Assembly: GCA_046295655.1 (NCBI GenBank)
Contig: JBKBMT010000007.1
Coordinates: 1 to 59,005 of the forward strand
From: JBKBMT01 sp046295655
GTDB lineage: Bacteria; Pseudomonadota; Alphaproteobacteria; Rhodobacterales; Rhodobacteraceae
Reading direction: 5' to 3'
Length of the DNA stretch: 59,005 nucleotides
The translations under genes and the position numbers were made by a program. This document shows, piece after piece, positions 26,786-34,898 of the stretch (position 1 is the first letter of the stretch; each line of letters starts with the position of its first letter). The notes under the pieces were generated by a model. The model searched no databases, had not been told where the DNA came from, and saw only the letters and a program-made list of their open reading frames with translations.

Positions 26786-27712
26786 ATGTCAGCACCGCCG
26801 ACGCTGCGTGCAAGCCCGGGCGACTGGGCCCTGCTGGGGCTGCTGGGGCTGATCTGGGGCGGGTCGTTCCTGGGGGTTTCAGTGGCCCTGGGCGGGATCG
26901 GGCCGATCTGGATCGCCGCCGGTCGGATCGGCCTTGCCGCCATCGCGCTTGTGGCGGCGATGCTGGCGATGGGACATCGCCTGCCCGGGTTTTCGGCCCC
27001 TGTGGAGAGGCGGATCTGGCTGCACTGCGTCGGCATGGGGCTTCTGTCCAACGCCGTTCCCTTCACCTTGCTGGCCTGGGCGCAGCAGAAGGTGACGACA
27101 GGGTTCGCCGGCATCACCATGGCCGCGGTGCCCCTGCTGGTGCTGCCGCTGGCCCATTTCGTGGTGCCCGGCGAGCGGCTGACCGCCCGGCGGCTGGTCG
27201 GCTTCGCGACCGGGTTCGCAGGCGTCCTGGCGCTGATCGGGCCGGCGGCGCTGTGGACGGCTCCGGGCGGAGAAGGCGACGGGCTTGCCCGGCTTGCCTG
27301 CATCGCGGCCGCCGGCTGCTATGCCTGCGGCGCAGTGGTGACGCGGCTCAGCCCGCCGGTGGATCAGGTCCGCTTTGCCACCGCCGCGATGCTGGTGGCG
27401 GCTGCGGCGATCCTGCCGGTCGCATTGCTGGCCGAGGCGCTGCCGGCCGCGCCGGGCGGACCGGCGCTTCTGGCGCTGGCTTATCTGGGCCTGATGCCGA
27501 CAGCGCTTGCCACGCTCATTCTCGTGCGGATCGTGCAACGCGCCGGCCCGTCGTTCCTGACGCTGGTCAACTATCAGGTCCCGGTCTGGTCGGTCATTCT
27601 GGGTGTCGTCTTCCTGTCCGAGCGGCTGCCGCCGCAGTTCGTCCTGGCGCTGGGGCTGATCCTGGCCGGCCTGGCGATCAGCCGGGCACCGGCATGGCGA
27701 CGCCGGCCCTGA
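26786..27712 (+). CDS. EamA-family (DMT superfamily) transporter
   Basis: A 308-residue inner-membrane protein with ten predicted helices in two homologous EamA halves. The first half starts LLGLLGLIWGGSFLGVSVAL; the second contains LACIAAAGCYACGAVVTRLS. The end of the first half, GFAGVLALIGPAAL, and the end of the second, VILGVVFLSERLPPQFVLAL, are the typical conserved stretches. Members export amino acids, metabolites or drugs; the substrate cannot be read here. The start at 26786 (GAGGG ahead) is chosen over an upstream in-frame codon at 26708 because helix 1 begins shortly after. It is the only intact long gene in the 24.6-28.1 kb stretch. Confidence 0.88.
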   Translation: MSAPPTLRASPGDWALLGLLGLIWGGSFLGVSVALGGIGPIWIAAGRIGLAAIALVAAMLAMGHRLPGFSAPVERRIWLHCVGMGLLSNAVPFTLLAWAQQKVTTGFAGITMAAVPLLVLPLAHFVVPGERLTARRLVGFATGFAGVLALIGPAALWTAPGGEGDGLARLACIAAAGCYACGAVVTRLSPPVDQVRFATAAMLVAAAAILPVALLAEALPAAPGGPALLALAYLGLMPTALATLILVRIVQRAGPSFLTLVNYQVPVWSVILGVVFLSERLPPQFVLALGLILAGLAISRAPAWRRRP

Positions 27713-27736
27713 TCCGAGGGCACTGCCGACGCTGCG

Positions 27737-28150
27737 TCATCGGCGCGCGGGATCCCGGGCGGCCCGGGCATGTTCCGCCTCGGCAAATCCGTCCGCACGT
27801 GCCGGCGAACGGGCGACGACACGGCGGGCCGGGTGTTCAGGCGGTGCCATCATCAGCTGCATCTGCGCCATGTTGATCGGCGCGCGGTGCGTGATCTCGA
27901 ATTCCGCGATCTCGGGCAGAAGTGCCAAAAGCCGGCCGCTCCAGACCAGTCGCGGATTTCGGTCAGTGCGGCTTCGCATCCCGCCCGCTCGAACGAGCAA
28001 TCTTGGATGCGGCGGAGATCTGGTTGAAACGGTCATCGAACATTGGGGCCGGGTGCCGATGCAGGGGATCAATGGTGCCACGCTTGACGATGCGCGGCGA
28101 CGAGGCCACGTTCCGTGGCGGATATTGCCGAGGCCGAGACACCCGACCAT
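27737..28150 (-). pseudogene. Unrecognised coding remnant, likely degraded
   Basis: The 461 nt between the transporter and htpX carry no intact gene. On the minus strand, 27737 to about 27960 shows good coding character: LLALLPEIAEFEITHRAPIN, MAQMQLMMAPPEHPARR and an Ala/Arg-rich end. Further upstream a second frame reads MFDDRFNQISAASKIARSSG, then stops. The two could be pieces of one frameshifted gene. I recognise no family. It could also be chance in GC-rich DNA, so confidence is low. Confidence 0.25.
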
Positions 28151-28173
28151 ATGATCCCCCGAAGGAGGCTGCG

Positions 28174-29049
28174 ATGACCGGATATGCCAAGACCGCCGTC
28201 CTGATGGCCGCGATGACGGCGCTTTTCATGGGTTTCGGCTTTCTGCTGGGTGGCGAGGGCGGGCTTGTCATTGCGCTTGCGGTGGCGGCGGCGATGAACC
28301 TCTGGACCTGGTGGAATTCGGACAAGGCGGTGCTGCGGATGCATGGCGCGCAGCTCGTGGACGAACGGACCGCGCCCGACCTTGTGCGCATGGTCCGCGG
28401 GCTGGCAGACCGGGCGGGCATGCCGATGCCCAAGGTCTATGTGATCGACACCGACCAGCCCAACGCCTTTGCCACCGGACGCAACCCCGAGAATGCCGCC
28501 GTGGCGGCGACAACCGGCCTGCTGCGGCGGCTGTCGCCCGAGGAGGTGGCCGGCGTCATGGCGCATGAGCTTGCCCATATCCGCAACCGCGACACGCTGA
28601 TCATGACGGTTACGGCAACCTTTGCCGGCGCAATCTCGATGCTTGCCAATTTCGCGCTGCTGTTCGGGGGCAGCCGCGATCGGCCGATGGGCGTGATCGG
28701 GACGATCGCGATGATGATTCTCGCGCCGCTGGCTGCGGCCCTTGTCCAGATGGCGATCAGCCGGGCGCGGGAATACGAGGCCGACCGGGTGGGGGCCGAG
28801 ATCGTTGGTCAGCCGATGTGGCTTGCCTCGGCGCTGGAACGGATCGAGGCGCTGGCCCAGCGCATCGACAACCCCGCCGCCGAGCGCAATCCGGCCACGG
28901 CGCACATGTTCATTATCAACCCCCTCCACATGCACAGCCACGACCGGCTGTTCGCCACCCATCCCAGCACGGCCAACCGTGTCGCGGCGCTGCGTCAGAT
29001 GGCCGGACAGGCGGTTCGCCCGGCGGCGTCGGTCGGGCCGTGGCGGTAG
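28174..29049 (+). CDS. htpX: Zinc metalloprotease HtpX homologue
   Basis: Inner-membrane M48 protease for quality control of membrane proteins. The 291-residue product has two N-terminal transmembrane segments (about 6-23 and 28-45) and the zinc motif HELAH (His131, Glu132, His135). Two further hydrophobic segments (about 148-170 and 178-200) and the third ligand in EYEADRVGAEI follow. The C-terminal part contains HPSTANRVAAL. Length and layout are those of HtpX. A perfect AGGAGG ribosome-binding site precedes the ATG. It stands alone; heat or envelope stress control is usual for the family but no operator was recognised. Confidence 0.94.
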   Translation: MTGYAKTAVLMAAMTALFMGFGFLLGGEGGLVIALAVAAAMNLWTWWNSDKAVLRMHGAQLVDERTAPDLVRMVRGLADRAGMPMPKVYVIDTDQPNAFATGRNPENAAVAATTGLLRRLSPEEVAGVMAHELAHIRNRDTLIMTVTATFAGAISMLANFALLFGGSRDRPMGVIGTIAMMILAPLAAALVQMAISRAREYEADRVGAEIVGQPMWLASALERIEALAQRIDNPAAERNPATAHMFIINPLHMHSHDRLFATHPSTANRVAALRQMAGQAVRPAASVGPWR

Positions 29050-29111
29050 GGGGCTTTCCGCGCGCCAGGCGCGGTCTTGCGGCCAGGCACGCGCGGGGAT
29101 AGGCGGGAAGG

Positions 29112-29573
29112 ATGCGACCCGATTACACCGAACTTGCCGCCTCGATCCGCGCCCTGTGCCATGACGAGACTGACGCCGTCTCGCTGATGGCGACAGTTGC
29201 CTGCGAGGTGCATCACGCCGACCCGCGCGCGGACTGGACCGGGTTCTACCGTGTCGTCGGCCCCGAACTGCTGAAGATCGGTCCCTACCAGGGCGGCCAT
29301 GGCTGTCTGGTGATCCCGTTCTCGCGCGGAGTCTGCGGTGCGGCCGCACGCACCGGTCAGGCCCAGATCGTGCCGGATGTCGATGCCTTTCCCGGCCATA
29401 TCGCCTGTTCCGCCTCGACCCGGTCCGAACTCGTGCTGCCGGTCTGGAACGGGGCCGGCCGGCTGCTGGGGGTGTTCGACCTCGACAGCGACCGCCCTTC
29501 CGCCTTCGACGAGGCAGATGCCGAGGCGCTGGCCGCGATCCTGGCCGAGACGTTCCGCGGCTGCGATGGCTGA
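29112..29573 (+). CDS. Free methionine-(R)-sulfoxide reductase (GAF domain)
   Basis: Reduces free L-methionine-(R)-sulfoxide with thioredoxin, protecting the methionine pool (fRMsr/YebR type). The 153-residue product is a single GAF domain with all three family cysteines, in GCLVIPFSRG, GVCGAAA and HIACSASTRSE. The flanking signatures IGPYQGGHG and VPDVDAFPGHIA are also present. It is in the same direction as htpX, 62 nt downstream, and converges on a glyoxalase-fold gene with only 4 nt between the stops. Confidence 0.92.
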   Translation: MRPDYTELAASIRALCHDETDAVSLMATVACEVHHADPRADWTGFYRVVGPELLKIGPYQGGHGCLVIPFSRGVCGAAARTGQAQIVPDVDAFPGHIACSASTRSELVLPVWNGAGRLLGVFDLDSDRPSAFDEADAEALAAILAETFRGCDG

Positions 29574-29577
29574 GCCG

Positions 29578-30003
29578 TCAGGGCCGCCTCGGCACCCCGG
29601 GAACCCAGCAATAGCCGTCGGGCGACAGAAGGAACGCCTCGCGCAGTCCGTGCGGCTTGTCCGCGGGCGCTTGCAACACCATTCCGCCCGCAGCCTCCGC
29701 CTGCGCCGCGGCGGCATCGGGGTCCGTTCCGAACAGACGGAACTCCGCCCCGGCGCCGCGGGGGCCGGATTCGGGCAGCAGCCCCGGCAGCGGATGCGCA
29801 TGGTAGGTCGCGTCGGCATGGAGCTGGATCGTCTGGCCGCGCCAGCGAAGGATCGCGAAATCGGCCGAGACCCGATGCGCGGTCATGCCGAACACGGAAA
29901 CGAGAAACGCCGCCTCGCGCCGCACATCGCGGGTCAGGAGGTTCAGGCCGAGGCCCGAAAGGCTGCGCCCGAAGTCGTCCGCCGCAACGGTTTCGAGGTC
30001 CAT
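29578..30003 (-). CDS. Glyoxalase/bleomycin-resistance (VOC) fold protein
   Basis: A 141-residue single VOC domain: MDLETVAADDFGRSLSGLGL begins the first beta-alpha unit (GLNLLTRDVRREAAFLVSVF), and the second unit contains GTDPDAAAAQAEAAGGMVLQ and ends FLLSPDGYCWVPG. The metal-ligand positions are not clear from sequence alone. Relatives include dioxygenases, glyoxalases and binding proteins. The start at 30003 is preferred, although an ATG 8 codons upstream exists; neither has a strong ribosome-binding site. It is divergent from the RluA-type gene with 47 nt between. Confidence 0.75.
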   Translation of the reverse strand: MDLETVAADDFGRSLSGLGLNLLTRDVRREAAFLVSVFGMTAHRVSADFAILRWRGQTIQLHADATYHAHPLPGLLPESGPRGAGAEFRLFGTDPDAAAAQAEAAGGMVLQAPADKPHGLREAFLLSPDGYCWVPGVPRRP

Positions 30004-30050
30004 GCCGGCCACGCTAGAACGGCGCATCCGGTCTGTCGAGAGGCCGGGCG

Positions 30051-30704
30051 GTGAGTCAGGGCTTCGTCTATGATCCGCCGGCCGGCATGCCCCCGATCCT
30101 GCATCGGGATGATGCCGTCCTTGTGGTGGACAAGCCCGCGGGGCTTCTGTCGGTTCCGGGCCGCGGCGAGGATCGCGCCGACTGCCTGATCGCCCGTCTG
30201 CGCGGGGCCTTTCCCGAGGTGCTGCTGGTGCACCGACTGGATCTGGATACCTCGGGCGTCATGGTCTTCGCCCTGACACCGCAGGCGCAGGCAAGCCTCG
30301 GTCGGCAATTCGAGGCGCGGACCGTGCGCAAGGTCTATGTCGCGCGGGTCGCCGGGGTGATGGAGGGCAACACGGGTACCGTCGATCTGCCGCTGGCCGT
30401 GGACTGGCCCAACCGGCCCCGCCAGCATGTGAACCACGCGACCGGGCGGCCGGCAATCACCGACTGGCGCGTGGTGCGGCGGGGCCCGGACGAGACCCGG
30501 GTGCGGCTCATGCCGCGCACGGGACGCAGCCACCAGTTGCGCGTGCACATGGCCGAGATCGGGCACCCCATCCTCGGCGATCCGCTCTACGCCACCGGCG
30601 CAGCACAGGCGCATCCGCGGCTGATGCTGCACGCCGAAAGCCTGCGGTTTCGCCATCCGCAGAGCGGAATCGTGCAGTGGTTCGCCGCGCGCTGTCCGTT
30701 CTGA
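30051..30704 (+). CDS. RluA-family pseudouridine synthase
   Basis: Converts specific uridines to pseudouridine in rRNA or tRNA. The 217-residue product lacks an S4 domain, like RluA and RluE-length enzymes. The catalytic motif HRLDLDTSG places the nucleophilic Asp at residue 64. Further family motifs are KPAGLLSVPG near 28-37, a KVYVARVAG segment and RTGRSHQLRVHMA. The start is GTG with GAGAGG upstream. RluA itself (23S U746 and tRNA U32) is the closest-sized member, but the exact target is not decidable. Confidence 0.88.
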   Translation: MSQGFVYDPPAGMPPILHRDDAVLVVDKPAGLLSVPGRGEDRADCLIARLRGAFPEVLLVHRLDLDTSGVMVFALTPQAQASLGRQFEARTVRKVYVARVAGVMEGNTGTVDLPLAVDWPNRPRQHVNHATGRPAITDWRVVRRGPDETRVRLMPRTGRSHQLRVHMAEIGHPILGDPLYATGAAQAHPRLMLHAESLRFRHPQSGIVQWFAARCPF

Positions 30705-30732
30705 GCGGCGCCGCGACGTTTCGCAGGAAATG

Positions 30733-31656
30733 TTACCTTCCGGGGCTGCCAACCTCGCCCGGCGCCGCCTGCCGCAATGCGGCCGCAACACGGTCGAGGA
30801 ACGGCAGTGCGGCAGGTTCGGGGCTGCGGTCGCGCGGCAAGAGCGCCACGACATCGCGGCTTGCCGGCCCGTCCGCAGGGGTCCGGCAGACCAGCCCGGC
30901 CGCCGCTGGCGCGATCCGGGCATAACCCGGCAGGACCGCCGCGCCCAGTCCAGATGCGACAAGGGCAAGCGCGGTTGCGATCTGCGTGACCTCCTGCACC
31001 GGTGCGGGGGCCGCGCCTGCCCTTGCAAAGGCCAGGTCAGCCAGCTGCCGCAGACCGCTGTCCCGGGTAAGCGCGATCAGCGGATGCCCGGCGATGTCCG
31101 CCCAGCGCAGGTGGTCCACCACCGCCAGCGGATGATCCGGGGCCGCGTAGAGCATGAGTGCCTCGCGCAGGATCGGCCGCCGGTCCAGATCCGGCAGACC
31201 GGACGGGAAGGTGCCGATGGCAAGATCGAGCCGCCCCGACCGCAGACCGGCCAGGATCTCGGCCGTGCCGAGATCGCTCAGCGTGACAGAAACGCCGGCA
31301 TGCGCCTCGGCGAACCCGGCCAGAACTCCGGGCAGCACCGTCGCGGCCAGGAAGGGCGGCGCCGCCACCCGAAGGCGGCCGGCCCGCAATCCGGCGCGTC
31401 CCTGGGCCTCGGCCGTGGCACCATCGAGTTCGGCAAGCGCCCGCGATGCCCGGTCGCGGAAGGCGACGCCTGCTGCGGTCAGTTCCACCCGCCGGGTGGT
31501 GCGGTCCACCAGCCGCAGACCCAGCAATGCCTCGAGCTCGCGCAACGCCTGGCTCAGCGCCGGTTGCGACAGGCCCAGCCGTTCCGCCGCGCGCGAGAAA
31601 TGGGCCAGTTCGGCAACGGCGAGGAAAGCCTCGATATGGCGCAGGCTGGGGCGCAT
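30733..31656 (-). CDS. LysR-family transcriptional regulator, likely controls the adjacent catabolic cluster
   Basis: A 307-residue LTTR. The winged helix-turn-helix (about 1-60) contains RHIEAFLAVAELAHFSRAAE and LGLSQPALSQALRELEALLG. The PBP-like effector domain (about 90-295) contains RLRVAAPPFLAATVLPGVL, LDLAIGTFPSGLPD and SGLGAAVLPGYARI. It is divergent from the molybdenum-hydroxylase gene across 89 nt that contain a GAAT-N11-ATTC box. LTTRs usually activate the divergent operon in response to a pathway intermediate, so this is the probable regulator of the 31746-41097 genes. The inducer is unknown. Confidence 0.9.
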   Translation of the reverse strand: MRPSLRHIEAFLAVAELAHFSRAAERLGLSQPALSQALRELEALLGLRLVDRTTRRVELTAAGVAFRDRASRALAELDGATAEAQGRAGLRAGRLRVAAPPFLAATVLPGVLAGFAEAHAGVSVTLSDLGTAEILAGLRSGRLDLAIGTFPSGLPDLDRRPILREALMLYAAPDHPLAVVDHLRWADIAGHPLIALTRDSGLRQLADLAFARAGAAPAPVQEVTQIATALALVASGLGAAVLPGYARIAPAAAGLVCRTPADGPASRDVVALLPRDRSPEPAALPFLDRVAAALRQAAPGEVGSPGR

Positions 31657-31676
31657 GATTGATCCGTACTTCTGAT

Positions 31677-31695
31677 GAATTGATAATGTAGATTC
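31677..31695. promoter_or_regulatory. LysR-type operator (GAAT-N11-ATTC)
   Basis: GAAT (31677-31680) and ATTC (31692-31695) form a perfect dyad with an 11-nt spacer, the classic T-N11-A recognition site. It lies between the divergent LysR gene (start 31656) and the Mo-hydroxylase gene (start 31746). The same intergenic region has several ATTGAT repeats (31658, 31679, 31698) that may extend the binding region. Confidence 0.6.
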
Positions 31696-31745
31696 GGATT
31701 GATTGATAGATATTGCGGGATCTACGCTGCCGGCTGGAGGGGCCC

Positions 31746-33923
31746 ATGGACACCAGCATCGACAGGGGGTGGATCGGTCGCGCCATGCGGCGGCGCGAGG
31801 ATGCACGGCTTCTGGTCGGGCAGGGCCGATTCGTCGCCGACCTGGCCCCGCCTGGCGCGCTGGTTCTGGAAATCCTGCGCAGCCCCTATCCGGCCGGCCG
31901 GATCGTCATGCTGGACATCGGCGCCGCCGCTGAAGCACCGGGCGTCGTTCTGGTGCTGACCGGCGGCGATCTTTCGGATCTCGGCGCGGCATCGGTGAAC
32001 CCCTTGCTGCCCGGCGCGCGGGTGCGGCCCATGCAGCCGCTTGCGACCGGTCAGGTGGCGGCGCTGGGCCAGGCGGTTGTCGCCGTCGTGGCAGACACGG
32101 CCGCAGCCGCCCGCGATGCGCTGGATCTTGTCGAACTCGAGGTCGAGGAAGAGCCGCTCGAGGAACAGGTCGCAGTGCAGCATGCACGCGGCGGCGCGGC
32201 CGGTGCGGCGCCGGCCATCGTCGTCGAGGCGCGGATCGATCACGCCCGCCTTGCCCCTCTGGCGCTGGAACCGCGGGCGGCTCTTGCCGACTGGGACGGA
32301 CGGCGTCTGACCTGCCATCTGAGCACGCAGACCCCACATCGCTGCCGCGACGATCTGGCGGCGATGCTGCACCTTGATCCCGCAGCGGTGCGGGTGGTGG
32401 CACCCGATGTCGGCGGCGCGTTCGGCGGCAAGGCAAGCCTGATGCCCGAGGACGTGCTCTGCGCCGTGGCGGCCATGCGTCTCGGCCGGCCGGTGCGCTG
32501 GACCGCGACGCGATCGGACGAGTTCCAGGCGGCGACCCAGGGTCGCGGCGCCACGACCACGGGGCGGCTGGCGCTGGACGGGGACGGGCGCATCCTGTCG
32601 GTCGAGGCGCAGATGCGCTTTCCGCTCGGGCACTGGATGCCCTACTCGGCGCTCGCACCGGTGTCGAACGGCAGCCGGATCCTCCCCGGCCCCTATGCCG
32701 CCGGGGCGGTGCGCACCGAGGTGGCGGCGGTTCTGGGCGACGGTGCGGCGGTCAACATCTATCGCGGCGCCGGACGCCCCGAGGCGGCGATGCTGATGGA
32801 GCGCCTGATCGACCGGGCGGCGATGGCGCGCGGGGAGGACCCGCTGGCCTGCCGGCGCCGCAACCTGCGCCGTCCGTCCGATCGACCCGATGCCGGCGGC
32901 CCCTGTTCGGGCAACTATCCCGCCCTGCTTGACCATCTGGAACGGGCCAGCGACTATGCGACTCGGCGCAGGTCCGTGATCGCGCGTCGGACGGCCGGCG
33001 CGCACTGCGGTCTTGGCATTGCGCTCTATGTGGAACCCTGCGGGCAAGGCTGGGAATTCGCGGCGCTGCGGGTCGGCAGGGATGGTCGTGCGGTGCTGCA
33101 CAGCGGGGCCAGCACGCAAGGCCAGGGGCGAGAGACCGCGCTGGCGCAGGTTGCGGCCGATGCGCTTGGTCTTGTGCCGGGGGATGTAACGGTCGTCACC
33201 GGCGATACCGACGCGGTCGCGGAAGGCATCGGCGCGCTGGCGTCGCGGTCCACCGCAATCGGCGCCTCGGCCGTCCTTGCGGCCGCCGAGGCACTGGTCG
33301 AGGCCGTGCGCGCCGAGGCGGCGGTGCATCTGAACACCGCGCCCGATGCGGTCGCTGTCGGGTCCGGCGGGCTTGCCGCACCCCACGGTGCGCGGATCGG
33401 CTGGGGCGATCTGGCGGCGCGGCTGGGCCGGGATCTGACCGGCACCGCGCGCTATGAGGCACCGGCCGAGGCCTGGGCCGCGGGTGCGGTACTGGCCGAG
33501 GTGACGATCGATCCGGATACCGGGGCGGTCGGGGTCGAGGAGATCGTCTGGGTCGACGATGCCGGCACCGTGGTCAATCCGATGCTGGTCGAGGGCCAGC
33601 TGATCGGCGGTGCCGCCCAGGGCATCGGTGCCGCGCTGATGGAACGTATCGTGTATCTCGACGGGCAGCTGCTGACCGGCAGCCTGATGGACTATGCCGT
33701 GCCGCGCGCTGCCGACATGCCGCCTATCCGTCTGGTGAAGGCACCGACGCCGACGCCCGCGAACCGGCTGGGCGCACGCGGCGTCGGCGAGGCCGGCTGC
33801 ATCGGCGTTCCCGCCGCGATCCTGAACGCCGTGATGGATGCCCTGCCTCCGGGCACCCCCGATCTTCCCCTGCCGCTGACGCCGGAACGGGTGTGGCGTG
33901 CGCTGAACAGGATGGAGCCATGA
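31746..33923 (+). CDS. Xanthine dehydrogenase-family molybdopterin-binding large subunit
   Basis: Molybdenum hydroxylase catalytic subunit of 725 residues, of the family that hydroxylates purines, CO, aldehydes and N-heteroaromatics with water-derived oxygen. The N-terminal hammerhead domain (about 10-120) has RREDARLLVGQGRFVADL. The Mo-cofactor domains have GGAFGGK near residues 223-229 and the catalytic Glu682 in GVGEAGCIG. It starts with a GGAGGGG ribosome-binding site. The partner 2Fe-2S and FAD subunits are not adjacent and not in the window, so it must borrow them or work differently. Its stop overlaps the next ATG (ATGA). Context suggests an N-heterocyclic or aromatic substrate (inference). 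Confidence 0.88.
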   Translation: MDTSIDRGWIGRAMRRREDARLLVGQGRFVADLAPPGALVLEILRSPYPAGRIVMLDIGAAAEAPGVVLVLTGGDLSDLGAASVNPLLPGARVRPMQPLATGQVAALGQAVVAVVADTAAAARDALDLVELEVEEEPLEEQVAVQHARGGAAGAAPAIVVEARIDHARLAPLALEPRAALADWDGRRLTCHLSTQTPHRCRDDLAAMLHLDPAAVRVVAPDVGGAFGGKASLMPEDVLCAVAAMRLGRPVRWTATRSDEFQAATQGRGATTTGRLALDGDGRILSVEAQMRFPLGHWMPYSALAPVSNGSRILPGPYAAGAVRTEVAAVLGDGAAVNIYRGAGRPEAAMLMERLIDRAAMARGEDPLACRRRNLRRPSDRPDAGGPCSGNYPALLDHLERASDYATRRRSVIARRTAGAHCGLGIALYVEPCGQGWEFAALRVGRDGRAVLHSGASTQGQGRETALAQVAADALGLVPGDVTVVTGDTDAVAEGIGALASRSTAIGASAVLAAAEALVEAVRAEAAVHLNTAPDAVAVGSGGLAAPHGARIGWGDLAARLGRDLTGTARYEAPAEAWAAGAVLAEVTIDPDTGAVGVEEIVWVDDAGTVVNPMLVEGQLIGGAAQGIGAALMERIVYLDGQLLTGSLMDYAVPRAADMPPIRLVKAPTPTPANRLGARGVGEAGCIGVPAAILNAVMDALPPGTPDLPLPLTPERVWRALNRMEP

Positions 33924-34876
33924 AATACTCTCGCAAGGACGCCAAAGCCCATGCATTCGCCCACATGCAAGGGATCTGGGCGGCAGCGCTGATGCCGTTC
34001 CGCGAAGACCTTTCGATCGACGAGGACGGGTTCCGCCGCAACATGGCCCACTGGATCGACGATCTGGGCATCGACGGCTTCTTCATTGCCGGCAAACAGG
34101 GCGAATTCTTCTCGATGTCGGTCGACGAGCGCAAGCGCTGCTTCGATCTTGCGGTCGAGGCTGCGGGCGGCAAGGCGCAGACGATCATGTCCTGTTCCGA
34201 CCAGAACATGGATGTGGTCATCGACCTTGCCCGCCACGCCCAGGCCTGCGGGGCGGATTACATCGTGTTGCATGCCCCGGTCCTTCATTTCTTCAAGGCC
34301 CAGGACGAGACGCTGCTGCGCTATTACGAGACGATCGCCCGCAAGGTGGACATCGGCATCGCGCTGTGGAGCCATCCCGACAGCGGCTATCTGATGAGCC
34401 CCGAGCTGTGCAACCGGCTGGCGGATCTCGAGACGGTGGTGGCGATCAAGTATTCGGTGCCCCGGCCGATGTACGCCGAACTCACGCGGCTCGCCGGCGA
34501 CCGGATCATCGTGTCGACCGCCTCCGAGGAGGAATGGCTGGACAACATCCTTGAGCTTGGCTGGAGGCTCTACCTCTGTTCCTCCCCGCCCTATCTGATC
34601 CAGACGGCGGCGGACCGGCGGATGCGCGACTATACCGATCTTGCCCTTGCCGGACGGGCCGACGAGGCGCGGGCCCTTCGTGACAGCCTCGAACCCGTGC
34701 GCCGTGCGCTGCGCGAGACGCGGCCGGCCGAGAAGCCGCATGCGCATCAGAAATACTGGCAGGAGCTTCTGGGTCAGGTCGGCGGCCGGGTGCGCCCCCC
34801 CTGTCTCGAGCTGACCGAGGACGAGAGGCGCGCAACCCGCAAGGCATTTGACGCCTGCGGCCTGAAACCTGCATGA
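33920..34876 (+). CDS. Dihydrodipicolinate synthase/N-acetylneuraminate lyase-fold protein with altered active site
   Basis: A 318-residue (beta/alpha)8 protein of the class I aldolase DapA/NanA superfamily, which forms Schiff bases with keto acids. The Schiff-base Lys is kept (VVAIKYSV, Lys177). The usual GTTGE is GKQGE (residues 58-62), and the usual catalytic Tyr motif LYNVP is LWSHP (Tyr replaced by Trp150). It is therefore unlikely to be a true dihydrodipicolinate synthase. In this cluster a retro-aldol or hydratase-aldolase step on a ring-cleavage product is plausible but unproven. It overlaps the Mo-hydroxylase gene by 4 nt and is followed 22 nt later by the dioxygenase gene. Confidence 0.82.
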   Translation: MKYSRKDAKAHAFAHMQGIWAAALMPFREDLSIDEDGFRRNMAHWIDDLGIDGFFIAGKQGEFFSMSVDERKRCFDLAVEAAGGKAQTIMSCSDQNMDVVIDLARHAQACGADYIVLHAPVLHFFKAQDETLLRYYETIARKVDIGIALWSHPDSGYLMSPELCNRLADLETVVAIKYSVPRPMYAELTRLAGDRIIVSTASEEEWLDNILELGWRLYLCSSPPYLIQTAADRRMRDYTDLALAGRADEARALRDSLEPVRRALRETRPAEKPHAHQKYWQELLGQVGGRVRPPCLELTEDERRATRKAFDACGLKPA

Positions 34877-34898
34877 TCGGCACGAGAGGAGAGACGCG

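Noticed and set aside
27870..28154. Plus-strand frame just before htpX
   Set aside because: No ribosome-binding site, no domain, stop-free only by composition; the minus strand has slightly better coding character.
24590..28173. Mobile element or prophage as the cause of the broken genes
   Set aside because: No transposase, integrase, terminal inverted repeats or target-site duplication could be seen in the stretch.
33920..34876. Assignment as dapA (4-hydroxy-tetrahydrodipicolinate synthase)
   Set aside because: The Thr and Tyr catalytic motifs are replaced and the context is catabolic, so the name would be misleading.
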